Shown: positions 1 to 10,525 of the stretch, piece by piece
Layout: each line of letters starts with the position of its first letter
Numbering within the stretch: the first letter of the stretch is position 1
DNA from: Mauremys mutica
Taxonomy: Eukaryota; Chordata; Testudines; Geoemydidae
DNA length: 64,000 nucleotides
NCBI RefSeq assembly: GCF_020497125.1
Contig: NC_059079.1
Span: forward strand, 16,635,553-16,699,552
Direction of reading: 5' to 3'
Notes under the pieces: generated by a model
The model's database searches: none
What the model saw: only the letters and a program-made list of their open reading frames with translations
Told to the model about the DNA's origin: nothing
Translations under genes and position numbers: made by a program

Positions 1-59
1 CTGGTGTTTCCAGCTGGGGTGGGGGCGGGGGGCAGATATCTACCCCCCCAGCCCCGCCG

Positions 60-800
60 CTGTAACAATAGATGGCAGAACCGCCTGCAGCAAACAGCTG
101 GCGTCTAACTGCCTAGTCGAGCATGGGGCGGCTCGGCTCGGCCCGGCCCGGCTCGGCTCAGCAGCTGCTATTAACCGAACCGGGCCCGATCTCTCCCCCA
201 AACTGCAGCGCTGGGGCTGCGCAGCCCCGTGCAGGGCGATCCGGTCCCCGGGGCAGAGATGCTGCTGGAGCCCCGGACTCTCGGAGCGATGGTGCCGGAG
301 ACAAAGGCGGCGCCACAGCTGACAAAGGAGCGAAGTTTCTTTACCTTGGGAGGCGCCTTTCGCTCCTGCCTGGCTCGTCCGAATCCATCGGCTGCTCCCG
401 GGCCGCCTCTGCGCTGGCAGCACCTTCCCCCCCGCCCCGCACTGGGCTGCGTGTGCCGCAGCTCCCCGCCTCCCGCCGCCCGCTGCCCGGGGCTGGGTGA
501 CGGGGGGGGGATGCCCCCGGAGGCAGCCCTGGCCTCAGATGCAAGGCTCGGTGCCTCCCCCCAGACTTTCTGCGCCTCCCGGAGAGCTGCCCGGTCCGAG
601 CGCGCCGCGCCCGCAGCCCTCGGGCTGGTCCCGAGCTCGCCCGCTGGAGTTCGGCGCCGCTTCGGCATTTCGCGCGACCCTCTGGCTGAGCTCAGCGCGT
701 GTCAGTGTCAGGGAAAGAGAATAGAAACGAAAGAGCTTCGAATCGTGGATTCGCGGTGTAATGGGACCAGGCGCCTAACACCTAGTAGTGACCTGGTGCT
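60..800. promoter_or_regulatory. CpG island, probable promoter of an unidentified neighbour
   Basis: This stretch is very G+C rich with many CpG dinucleotides, unlike the A+T-rich DNA that follows. Several open frames cross it on both strands, but they are low-complexity Pro/Arg/Ala/Ser products typical of CpG islands, and none resembles a known protein. A CpG island at the window edge suggests a transcription start nearby. In mammals KANK4 lies on this side of USP1 and is transcribed away from it, so its 5' end is a candidate. That assignment is inference from synteny only. Confidence 0.5.
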
Positions 801-1224
801 TTGCCGCCTCCGAGCCTTAGGCGGCTCATCCATCAATCCTGTAACCCCCTTTATGGTTTATTAATAACGAGGAGACAGAAATCTGCGGTCTGATTTCTAC
901 CAAATACTGGGGGGGACGGGACCGCCAGCACTTTCTGAGGTCTTTAAGGTCTGCACGAGTGTCCTAATGCAGCACACGCCGTTTGATGAGATTCAAGGAG
1001 CCAAATTCTGCTGTTTAAAGTAATTCTGTGGAGGTCACTGGAGTGACTGTGTATTTGAATCTTTGTACCGGAGCTATGGCACTGACTTCAGCAGTGACCG
1101 AAGCAGTGGTGTATATTAATTTACACGTGGGGTGTAAGAGGGTTAAAGTATGAATTATACTTCAGTCTTATACAGTGCTGTGCTCTCTTCATCCATCCAG
1201 CTCAAAGTGGGTTACAAAAGAAAT

Positions 1225-1375
1225 TGAGCATCATTCGCTATCCACATTTTTAGACAGGGAAGCTGAGGCCTCACCTAAGTTCACACAGCAGCTCAGTAGC
1301 AGAGGCAGGAACAGACCCTGGCTCTCCTAATGTCCAGACCAGTGTCTTATCCACGGGTCCCCACTACCCCTTGCA
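1225..1375 (-). repeat. MIR-type SINE remnant
   Basis: The - strand complement shows the order typical of MIR elements. A possible target-like start is followed by a block equivalent to 'dropping of digits, acid test'-free tRNA-SINE core text: on the + strand one reads an A-rich 'gggaagctgaggc' block, then 'cacacagcagctcagtagc', then 'ggcaggaacagaccctgg'. These correspond to the reverse complement of the MIR core. It is strongly diverged, consistent with great age. Confidence 0.6.
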
Positions 1376-1621
1376 TCCCAGTGCCATTCAGTGAGTGTGC
1401 GACAAAAATGTAACGTACATACCAGGGGACAGAAGGGGAGTGTAGCAGGAAAAGCAATTAATGGGGTTGGGCAGACACAGCTGTAATGGCAGATTCCCCT
1501 CACACGCACTTTATCAAGGAAATTACACCTGCGATGAATATGGCCCCTGGTGTTAAATGATCTGGAGCAGGAAAAGATGGGTTAATAGTAACCAGAATTG
1601 TATAACTGCCCTTTTTCCCAA

Positions 1622-1860
1622 GGGTATGTCTACACTGAAATAAAACATTGGCGGGTGGCCTCTGTCAGCTGACTTGAGCTCACAGACCCCACAACGGGAA
1701 GGGGCTCAGAGACTGGGCTCCAGCCCAAGCCTGAATGTCTACACTGCAGTTGTATAGCCCCTTTGCCTGAGCCCTGCAAGCCTGATTCAGCGGACATGGG
1801 TGAGCCATGGGCGTTTTATTCATTCTCCAGGTGACCCTTTAAAGTCCTGTACTGCAGTGT
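1622..1860. mobile_element. Non-autonomous DNA transposon fragment of the 'gtctacac' type
   Basis: The segment starts with 'gggtatgtctacactg' and has a second 'gaatgtctacactgcagt' block near 1734. It contains related G/C-rich blocks (ctcagagactgggctccagcccaagcctga) in partly inverted order. This matches the layout of palindromic MITE-like elements that are abundant in turtle genomes. The family assignment comes from recognition, not a database search. No coding capacity is seen. Confidence 0.5.
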
Positions 1861-1962
1861 TGCACTACAGCATGTAGTATATATTGCCAGCTATTGGTTG
1901 GTCTGGGTTTTAATTAGAATTAATAGGCTATACTGATGATAAATATAATCAACTAGCTAATG

Positions 1963-2500
1963 CAGGGGTCTCCAGCTCAAATGACCACGAGGGCCACATG
2001 AGGGCTAGTTCATTGGCCCGGGGGCCGCATCACTGACACACACACCCCCGCTGCCCCCGGCCCTGTCCCCACTCCACCCCTTCCATGAGGCCCCCGCCTC
2101 TTCCCACCCCTTCCCTGCCTCCATTCCAACCCCTTTCCTGAAGTCCCCACCCCAACTCCGCCCCCTCCCTGCCCCCAGAGGGTGCATGAGGGGTGTGGTG
2201 GGGGCTCAGGGCAGGGAGTTGAGGTGCAGCAGGGGGGGTTGGGGTGCAGGCAGGGGGCTCAGGGTGCAGAAGGTGTGGGATGCAGCAGGGGGCTCGGCAG
2301 GGGGTTGGAGTGTGGGGTGCAGCAGGGGACTCAGGGCAGGGGATTGAGATGCAGGCAGGGGGCTCAGGGCAGGGAGTTGAGGTGCAGCAGGGGGTTGGGG
2401 TGCAGGCAGGGGTGAAGAAGGGGTGTGGGATGCAGCAGGGGGCACAGGGCATGGAGTTGGGGGGCAGGGTGCAGGAGGGCTCCGGGGTGGCAGCGGCACA
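1963..2500. mobile_element. hAT-like element with G-rich minisatellite core
   Basis: The left end 'caggggtctccagctcaa' resembles a hAT terminal inverted repeat, followed by 'gagggccacatgagg'. A C-rich stretch (2040-2180) then switches abruptly to a G-rich tandem array (2190-2480) built of variants of 'gcagggggctcagggcagg' and 'gagttgaggtgcagcaggg'. I find no matching right terminal repeat or 8-bp duplication, so the right border is uncertain. The long open frames across the array are products of its periodicity and are not genes. Confidence 0.55.
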
Positions 2501-2546
2501 CACCGGGGCCAGGGCAGGCTGCCAGCCAGCTATGCAAAAAGACTGA

Positions 2547-4430
2547 ACTTTGGGGTGGAAAACCTACTTTATTAGCTAGAAAAGGTAACAATAAGGGTAG
2601 TTTGCATTTTCTTATTTTGTTTTATATTGTAACCATTTGTTTCCATCATTCTCTCTTGTTTCTAGTGGAGCATCTCTTTTTTCTTAAATAAACATCCTTT
2701 AGTTTTATTAGAAGTGCTCACAAGCACTGTGTGTTATACAGGAGCAATGGTTTACAGTAAAACAGGTAAACTGGCTATGTTGTTCCTTTGGGAGACAAGG
2801 ATCTGGGATTTCTGTGAGTAGTCGGGGTCAGGGGCTGGATATCACAAGGGAACTTTTCAAGGGGACTCAGGGACTGGGGTGCATCAATTGCAACACAAAG
2901 ACAGTGCTGCCATAGCCCAGAGGAGAGTGCTTGAGTGGCTGGTAGACTGGTGGTGCTAGGGAGCTAACACCCAGCTACCACAAGCAAGACTCCCTCATTC
3001 TGGAGGCAGGGGTAACAAGGTAGCTCCTATCACCCAGGTGTAGCATGAATTTTCATACTTGAAGAAATACCAAATACCAATGTGGTTAGTATATTGCACA
3101 CTGGAAAGGCCACATTATGGTCTTGATCCTTCAAGTCCTTCTGTCATGCACAGCAGGAAGCCCAAGGTTGTTGCCTTCCAGTACAAATGTGTGAGCACCA
3201 GTGAGGTTAAGCACTCGGCTTAGTTCTCCTCACTGAATGTAAGTTAGCCTCATGCCCCTTTTGTGTCCACTCTCTTCTCACAGAGTAAAGAAGGGGAGGA
3301 ATGTGGGTGCAGAATGGAGCTGTCTTAAAAGACATGACAAGTGCCATTCTCAGCATCCCAATGAGGCACTGAGATGTTACTTCTGCTCCTAGGCATTTGG
3401 TGGCCGCACAGCAGCAAACTCATTAATGCCAGATCAGGTTCCCCATCCAGTTCTGCTCATCAGTCTTTCCTCCTCGCCCTGATTCATGCAGTCCTCTGCC
3501 TCTGCACTGTGCAAGCTCAAGTCCTAGGTGGGAGAAATGATCCCTCCTCATTTGTTCCTGTGTAATAAACTCTTTATGGCCAAAGCCCAAAGGAGCTGTT
3601 TCTGGGAGCTTAGCTATTTTTATAAGATGTTACACAAGTGCTTGCTTCTGTGCTCAGCAGCTGCAGCCCCGCCATCACATATGTTGTCTCCTGGACATAC
3701 ATTGCAATGTGAATTGTTATTAACAAATAAGGCTGCCAGTGGCTCTGATAACAAGGCAATAATGCGGCTGAATAAGCAACCAATTAGACTAAAATCTCAG
3801 TAGCTTATTCAGAGAAGGGAAAACTATCGACTGCAGACATATTGGCTTCCAGGCTTTTTTATCACCATTATTTGAGTAAAACAGAAACAGTATAAGAGGT
3901 TTTGAACTTCATGAAAAATAATAACATTGGTCAAATCAGGGAATAAATTTGATAGGAAACTATGGAAAAGGTAAAGCTAATCAAGGCAGATGGAAGAAGC
4001 AATGGGATAGTGGTGTTTTTAAAGTGGAAATATATTGCCCTGGACTGTTGGAAGGTAATAGACCTCTAGATGACTGTAACCCATTACAGGGGACTTGTGT
4101 GTTTTTGTACTCGTGTCCTGTCATTGTCCACAGATCTGGGAAATGGAGAAATTGGAATTGGTCAGTGAAGATTTTTCCCTCTCATCATTCAGAGCTGGAA
4201 AAAGGTGAGCAGGTTGAGCTCTTGAAATACAAAGTGGGCCACATTCTCGGCATTCCTACACACTTCCCCCTTTGCATCCATTCAGGCTTTGATTCATTGA
4301 AATCTATGAGAATCTTGTCTTTCTACTGACTTCAGTAGACTTTCATTCAGATACATAAAGTAGTAAAGAAATTAGTTAACAGAATTGTATTTTGCGTCTG
4401 CTATGTCAGAGGCTAGTATAGCAATACTGT
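2547..4430. other. Intergenic DNA without recognised gene
   Basis: About 1.9 kb of ordinary-complexity sequence. The open frames are short and show no family resemblance. An 'attctcggcattccta' block near 4240 recalls generic amniote repeat tails, but nothing is firm enough to name. Confidence 0.5.
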
Positions 4431-4434
4431 GTCA

Positions 4435-4945
4435 GGTCAGGGAGTTGAGGTGCAGCAGGGGGTTGGGGTGCAGGCAGGGGGTTCAGGGTGCAGAAGGTGT
4501 GGGATGCAGCAGGGGGCTTGGCAGGGGGTTGGAGTGTGGGGTGCAGCAGGGAGCTCAGGGCAGGGAGTTGGGGTGCAGGAGGAGTGTGGGATGTGGCGGG
4601 GGCTCAGGGCAGGGGATTGAGATGCAGGCAGGGGGCTCAGGGCAGGGAGTTGAGGTGCAGCAGGAGGTTGGGGTGCAGGCAGGGAGTACAAGGCATGGGG
4701 TTGGGGTGTGGGGTGCAGCAGGGGGCTCAGGGCAGGGAGTTGGGGTGCAGGAGGAGTGTGGGATGTGGCAGGGGGCTCAGGGCAGGGGTTTGAGATGCAG
4801 GCAGGGGGCTCGGCAGGGAGTTGAGGTGCAGCAGGGGGTTGGGGTGCAGGCAGGGAGTACAAGGCATGGGGTTGGGGTGTGGGGTGCAGCAGGGAGCTCA
4901 GGGCAGGGAGTTGGGGGGCAGGGTGCAGGCGGGCTTCGGGCTCCG
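4435..4945. repeat. G-rich minisatellite, second array
   Basis: This is a tandem array of the same unit types as at 2190-2480 (cagggagttgaggtgcagc, gggttggggtgcaggcag, gtgtggggtgcagcagg). It ends with the same 'ggcagggtgcagg' and 'gggct' text as the first array. The higher-order period is about 150-170 bp (compare 4435, 4640 and 4815). The + strand has frequent runs of four or five G and could form quadruplexes. It probably derives from the same mobile family as the first array. Confidence 0.75.
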
Positions 4946-5099
4946 GGGCCTTTTGACTAAGAGACCAGTCTCTCTGGCATCAGTGAAACCCCCGACTGCT
5001 AATTCCACAGAGTTGTACCTGCTTATGCAAAAAGATAATTTGGTTCTCTGTCTGGTAGGGGCGAAACAACCCTGCTGCTCAGAGCCACCAGCCACTGTC

Positions 5100-6125
5100 A
5101 CAGAAATAGAAAGGAAAAAGAAAAATGAGGATGGTTTAGAAATGTAGCTAACACAAGAAATAAAGAAAAAGAAAGTGTGACCTGTCCCATATATTAAAAC
5201 CTGTTAGCATTTAAAACAAGGCTCCTGTTGTCAAGGGGCTAAGTGTTCATAAAGGCAACGCTCACCGCAGCAGTAAGCGGCTCTCCTTTCCATCTGAGGT
5301 GTAAACAGAATTCTTCAGAGCTCTATATTTGGCTGACCATCGTGATATTCAGCAAATATACAATGAGGGAAGCTGGGTTAAAAGTCCAAAAGTGGATGAA
5401 GGTGTCATTAAAAGAGAGAAACTGCCTTGAACAACAGAGTTAAATGGATCAGACTCAGACATACATTTGGTTTTTCAAAAGGAGAAGTACAATTGAAGCT
5501 AGGCGCAATTGCTTTAGTTTGCACGCCGTGGTAAATGGCTCGAGCTGCAAGAGACCTGGAACAGCATTGCAAGAGGAGTAATCTGTCTGTAGGGAATAAC
5601 TGTTCTCCACGAATTTCAATGTATATGGTCTCAATAGGCTCTTCTTCAATCAAAGTGATTTGAGTGTATCTGTTCTGACGCCTTCCTTCCCTCCCCCTCA
5701 CACCTTAAACTAATATTTAATGTGGACAGTCTGAGGAAAATCCAATTCACATTTAAGTGTTGAGCTCCCTCACATCTTTTCTGTAGAGAGCCCTACATGA
5801 TCTTGATGTATTCACTGTAATGAGATTACCTTTCAAGACTCCAAGGACATAAAGAAATTAGTTGTGTTTAGTGACCTTATGCAGCAATAGCTTCATCTTT
5901 TGGACACTGACATTTATTCTTCTTATTCTGACACATGTACAGCTAGACTCTGACCTCTGTCCCATACTGTCTGCCTCTGTCTCTCGCTTCCTCTCCATGT
6001 CCTCTAAAGAGTTCGGTCATATTAAGACTTTCAAAGTTCCTTGCACAGTCAAATGGAGAAATTCCAAACTTAAAACCTGTTTACTAGAAACAAAACACAA
6101 GCCACCACCCAGTTGCATATATTCT
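5100..6125. other. Intergenic DNA, nothing recognised
   Basis: No coding exon, RNA gene or clear repeat is visible. The longest frames (about 110 codons) have no recognisable motifs. Confidence 0.5.
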
Positions 6126-6129
6126 GCCA

Positions 6130-6400
6130 TTGTCCCTTGGGCCAGGTGTTGGCCAATTGCAATGTTGGCCTCACTCAATTCTTGGATGGGAGACTGCTGA
6201 GGAAAACAGAGATGCTGCAGTGATGGTGGTGATTCAGTAGGTGGCACTCTTTCCTCTGAGTCCATGCACCAATACAGTATTAGGGAGCACTGGGTACTCA
6301 CAAATCTGTCTTCTGACTGTGTTGAAAAACTGAAGTCCAGACCATAAACATCCCACTTCACTTGACAAGGAAAAGAAGTGTTAATCTAAACTGCAGCTAA
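6130..6400 (+). repeat. Possible 5S rRNA-derived SINE
   Basis: The block 'ttggatgggagactgct' at about 6182-6198 followed by 'gatgctgcag' matches the order of the 3' half of 5S rRNA (TTGGATGGGAGACCGCCT ... GGTGCTGTAG). The downstream part (gtgattcagtaggtggcac, about 6228-6246) looks like a SINE body. 5S-headed SINEs (SINE3, AmnSINE1) are known from amniotes. The 5' half of the 5S domain is poorly preserved, so family assignment is uncertain. Confidence 0.45.
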
Positions 6401-6583
6401 ATTCCAATGTGGGTAATTATATGTTGCTTACACTAACCCCACCACTAATCTGCGGTATTCCACCCTGATGGTGGCTGCATTTCAGTAGTCAGTGATATGA
6501 ACCCTACATAAATAATCTGTAGAGTATTTTGGAATGAAAGATATTTGTAAATGAAAAAAAATATTATTATGCTGTTGTGATAA

Positions 6584-7368
6584 TGTGAGGGAGCTGTATA
6601 TGTACAACTTATGAATTCTGGTTGTCCTTATGATCTCTGTGTATAACTTCAACCCTCCATGTGTAATAAACTAGCCATGGTCTGACAACCCCCTGCCCCA
6701 GCCCTGAGCCCCCTCCCGCACCCCTTCCCTCATCCCAGTCCCCTGCCCCAGCCCCGAGTTCCCTCCTGGAGCCTACACCCCCTCCTGCATCCCAACCTCC
6801 TGCCCCTGCCCTGAGCCCCACCCCGCACCCAAACTCCCTCCCAGAGCCAGCACCCCCTCCTGCACCCCAACCCCTCATCCTGACCCCACCCCAGAGCCCA
6901 TACTCTCAGCCAGAGCCCACACCCTCTCCTGCATTCCAACCCCCTGCCCCAGCCCAGTGAAAGTAAGTGAGGGTGGGGGAGAGTGAGCGATGGAGGGATG
7001 GGGGATGGAGTGAGTGGGGGCAGGGCCTAGGAGAAGGGGCGGGGCCTCGGGGCAGAGGTGTTCGGTTTTGTGCGATTAGAAAGTTGGCAACCCTAGAGAA
7101 GTGTGACGCAGCAAAGTGGACCTGGATCCTTAAAGGACACTGTCCAAATCATGCTCCAGAATGGTGAGGAAACTTGGCCAGGTATTTGTAAGCAGGTATG
7201 TAGTAAAGTGGTTCTCAAGGGATTAACTGGGTTACTCATAGTATTACTCCCTTACTTCCTGTTTAGGTGGTGAGTTCCCCCACACTTTGTTTGTTATGTA
7301 GTTGAATAAAGCAGCACATTCCCATCTTGCAGTACTGTGTTTCTTGTGTACTGAGCAGTCCCTTTACA
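6584..7368 (+). mobile_element. Possible LTR split by a hAT-like insertion
   Basis: The outer ends read TGTGAGGGAG and CCCTTTACA (TG...CA). An AATAAA lies at about 7303, 60 bp before the right end, as expected for the R/U5 side of an LTR. The middle is replaced by C-rich repeat DNA. I find no convincing 4-6 bp target duplication, so this is tentative. No viral coding sequence is present. Confidence 0.35.
6684..7096 (-). mobile_element. hAT-like fragment with C-rich minisatellite
   Basis: The C-rich array 'ccctgccccagccctgagcc' (6690-6955) is the inverted complement of the units in the arrays at 2.2 and 4.4 kb. It ends at 'aagttggcaaccctag', whose complement CTAGGGTTGCCAACTT is a hAT-style terminal repeat. 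The left terminus is not recognisable, so the element is probably truncated. Confidence 0.55.
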
Positions 7369-7539
7369 AAAGGTGTTTCTTGTTTTGCTTAGCTCTTGTG
7401 CTATCTAATGAGTAATTGTTTTAGAAACCCTATGCAAATCTTGGGACTGTTTGCCGTAACTATCATGTGAACCTGAAGAGCTAAACTGTATGAAGTACCT
7501 TACTGAGGAGTTGACTGGTTTCAAGATAGTTCCTGAAGA

Positions 7540-7725
7540 GTTTATGTACAGAAATGAGGTAACAACTTTCTACTACTTGGTGTGGCTGCAGCCTGCTACT
7601 GCTCTGTCCTGGGCTTCTTTGTTTCTGCCCCAGGAGGCAGCGTGTCTCAGGAAATCAAAGTCTGCAGTGTGTACAGGAACTGTGGCATCTCTCTACTTCC
7701 TGGAGGACTTACTCTACAGTACATT
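7540..7725 (+). repeat. Interspersed repeat, copy A (uninterrupted)
   Basis: The sequence from 'tgtacagaaatgaggt' to 'cttcctggaggacttactct' recurs at 8880-9395 with moderate divergence (shared landmarks: gctgcagcctg, tgggcttctt, tgccccag.aggc, tcaggaaatc, tgtacagga, ctggagg). Its class is unknown; it may be part of an LTR. It serves as the empty-site reference for the hAT in copy B. Confidence 0.65.
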
Positions 7726-8879
7726 TTCCTTTTTTTAGATACCTTTTTTAAATTTCCTGACAACTAAAACACCATTAAACTATCAAACTATTGCAAATAC
7801 AACAACTGACTTAAACACAACCCAGACATTTCTTGATCAGTCTCTTAAGGCATTTCAGCAACCTTCCCATTCTGCTGTATTGCAAACCTTTTTTTGTCTG
7901 AAACACACTATTCAGTCTCATAGTCAATAACAGGGTCAGTTTGTAGATTGCTTTCAGCTTGTATGTCTGCTCTCATTTCACTTGTCTTGGCTAAGTTGTC
8001 AGGTATCTTGAGCAGATGCTTACAATTCCTTCATAAGATTTTGCCTTCATCTGCAATCACTAAGTATGAGCAAGGTGCTTCTTCTTTGATCACTGTAGCT
8101 TTCACTGGCCAGTGCCAAATGCTCACTGAATCTTTGCTTTTAACTGTGGAAGATGTCCTGCTCCTTTACTGTAGTATGTTGTGTGACTATACTTTCCAAG
8201 TCTTTTCCTTACTACCACACCCTCATCAGTCATCCTTTGGTTTTTGTTCCATACCTGGTAATTGAGCATTTATATGTAGGCTTGGGAGATTTATATCAGT
8301 AAACATCGGTAAGTGTCTATTTCACTGGACACACACAAACTGATGAAAAAATATTTCCATTAATAATTATCCAAATAAACAACCTGAGAAAAATGCTGCT
8401 TGAGAACTTATTAAAGTTTGATTTGGAAATATTTATTTGTATATTTTGACACGTGATGTTGACAAATTGTGCTTTAATGGTTATAAAGCTTTAACTTTTT
8501 GAACCGCAACATCTAGTGCCATTAATTGTTGTCTGATTCCCCCATAATTTCCTGTGAAAAATTAAATGAACATGTTAAAAGCATAAAACCCATAATTTTG
8601 TACAACTTTGGAAGAATTAAAATTGATAAAAAGAGAAAAATACTTAAAAATAAACACTGATATTATGTGTTAAAATTATATTTAAAAAATTGAATTCCGC
8701 CAAGCCTATCTGTACATCTGCCATAGAGGCTGAATTCTCAGAGCTGATGGCAGGGTGACGTGCATTGCTGTACAGCCATTTCAGTGGCCCTGTACAGCCA
8801 TTTCAGTGTTGCCTCTCTCATTGGCCCTTCCAGCACATTGTCTGATGAGAAATCTGGTGTCAAGCTAAGCCCTTTATTA

Positions 8880-9395
8880 TGAACAGGAACAATGTATAGC
8901 AGTGAGGTCACAAAACTTTCTGCTGCTCTGTGTTCCTGCAGCCTGTGACTGTCCTGAGCTGGGCTTCTTCTTCGGTTCAAATGCTGCCCCAGCAGGACGT
9001 GTGTCCCAGGAAATCGAAGACAGCATCTAGAGCAGGGGTAGGCAAGCTATGGCACATGTGCCGAACGCGGCACGCAAGCTGATTTTCAGTGGCACTCACG
9101 TTGCCCGAGTCCTGGCCACCAGTCCGGGGAGGCTCTGCATTTTAAATGAAGCTTCTTAAACATTTTAAAAACCTTATTTACTTTACATACAACAATAGTT
9201 TCATTATATATTATAGACTTACTGAAAGAGACCTTCTAAAAATGTTAAAATGTATTACTGACACGCGAAACCTTAAATGAGAGTGAATAACTGAAGACTC
9301 AGCACACCACTTCTGAAAGGTTGCCGACCCCTGAGCTAGAGTGTACAGGAAGTGTGATATCTCTGCACATCCTGGAGGTCTTTCTTACTCAATAG
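8880..9395 (+). repeat. Interspersed repeat, copy B (interrupted by a hAT)
   Basis: This is the second copy of the repeat at 7540-7725. The homology runs up to about 9024, is interrupted by a 301-bp hAT, and resumes at 'tgtacaggaagtgtgatatc' just after 9341. The break agrees exactly with the target duplication. Confidence 0.65.
9033..9333 (+). mobile_element. Non-autonomous hAT, 301 bp
   Basis: It starts with CAGGGGTAGGCAAGC and ends with GGTTGCCGACCCCTG, imperfect terminal inverted repeats. The flanks are atctagag (9025-9032) and agctagag (9334-9341), an 8-bp target duplication with one mismatch. The duplication fits nnnTAnnn, the pattern of Buster/Charlie-type hATs. It shares about 300 bp with the copy at 19,681. 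It has no coding capacity. Confidence 0.9.
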
Positions 9396-9399
9396 CACA

Positions 9400-10300
9400 C
9401 TGTAAACCAGAGTACCCACACAGTTGGCACTCTGGGAAAGCATGTGCATAAGCAGCTGGGGAGCTTGGGGGAGGTGTCATGAGTCTCAGGGCCTAGGCAA
9501 TTGGACTGTGGGGGTCTCAGCTCTCAGAAGGGGTTGAGAGTAATAGGATCTGCACCCTGAGAGTGTGCCCTGAAAGCCAGAGGCAATGTCTGGACTCTGC
9601 TAAGACTCAGGGAAGCTTAAAAGCAGACGGGTCCAGTATGAGGGACCCACACAGCGGTGTGGTGAGTGTCCAGAAGGGGGAACTTGAGCAGGGCTGTGAC
9701 AGCTGGGGAAGGTTGATTTTTGTTTGTTTTTAACTTATGAATCCATCCTGCCCCATTAAAGATTAACAGGAAAATAGTTACAGTCTGTAGAGTGAGTGCC
9801 TAAAGTCAGAATACAGCCTCAGTGAGTGGAGTCTGTTGCTTCCACCCTTTGATCTCCCTCCATCCAGAAAGACCCAGGATCCAGGATTCATACCATACAG
9901 GCTCAGATGGGCATCTATTATATATCAGACTTCTGCTATCTGTGTAGCACACTTCTGGGGAGACCAGATACTTTGTCATCACTGGATGAGATTGTTCAGG
10001 AGGGTTTTATTAAGTGGGCAGAGGAGCAGGTGCTATTCGAAGCTTCAGACAATTTCAGTAGCTGGTGGAATGATAGGTAAGGTCTGTCAGCAGGGTAGGA
10101 CATGTTGGGTCCCTAAATTAATCTTTCAGATTGGTCGCGGCAGAGGAAATAAGGCAGTCATAGAAGGCCAGCTAACTAGAGACGTTATAGGTACATGCTC
10201 AGAGAGGATATTTACATAGGAGGAGTCCCAATATAGTGGTTCAATCTCTACCTATGCATGGACTCATCCATTGAAAGCCTCTTTCGTTACAGGGTGGTAC
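9400..10300. other. Intergenic DNA, possible LTR-derived
   Basis: No gene is visible. The stretch 9470-9720 (gtcatgagtctcagggc, gagcagggctgtgac) has the G/A-rich texture of LTR or leader sequence, but no borders could be found. Confidence 0.4.
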
Positions 10301-10525
10301 TTTTGAGTAGGGATTTGGAGCAATCAAATATTTGAATTGCTCCTCTCCAGCTCCGCTCCGGCACCAATAATGACTTCCCCAGCTCCGCTTCGACTCTGCT
10401 CCACGCTCTGACTCAAATTAATTTTAACTTAATAAAAAAGTGCATACTGTAATTTTGTAAAAACATTATTTTTATTCAGACTTTTAAAACAATTTAAATG
10501 TCATCAACAATGATACAAACTAGAA

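Noticed and set aside
40..864. Several overlapping open frames of 60-211 codons on both strands
   Set aside because: They follow from high G+C and few stop codons in a CpG island, overlap each other, and encode low-complexity Ala/Arg/Pro/Ser text without domains.
2030..2546. Long frames of repeated Gly/Gln/Cys or Pro/Cys residues
   Set aside because: They are translations of a minisatellite; equal frames occur on both strands and in the related array at 4.4 kb.
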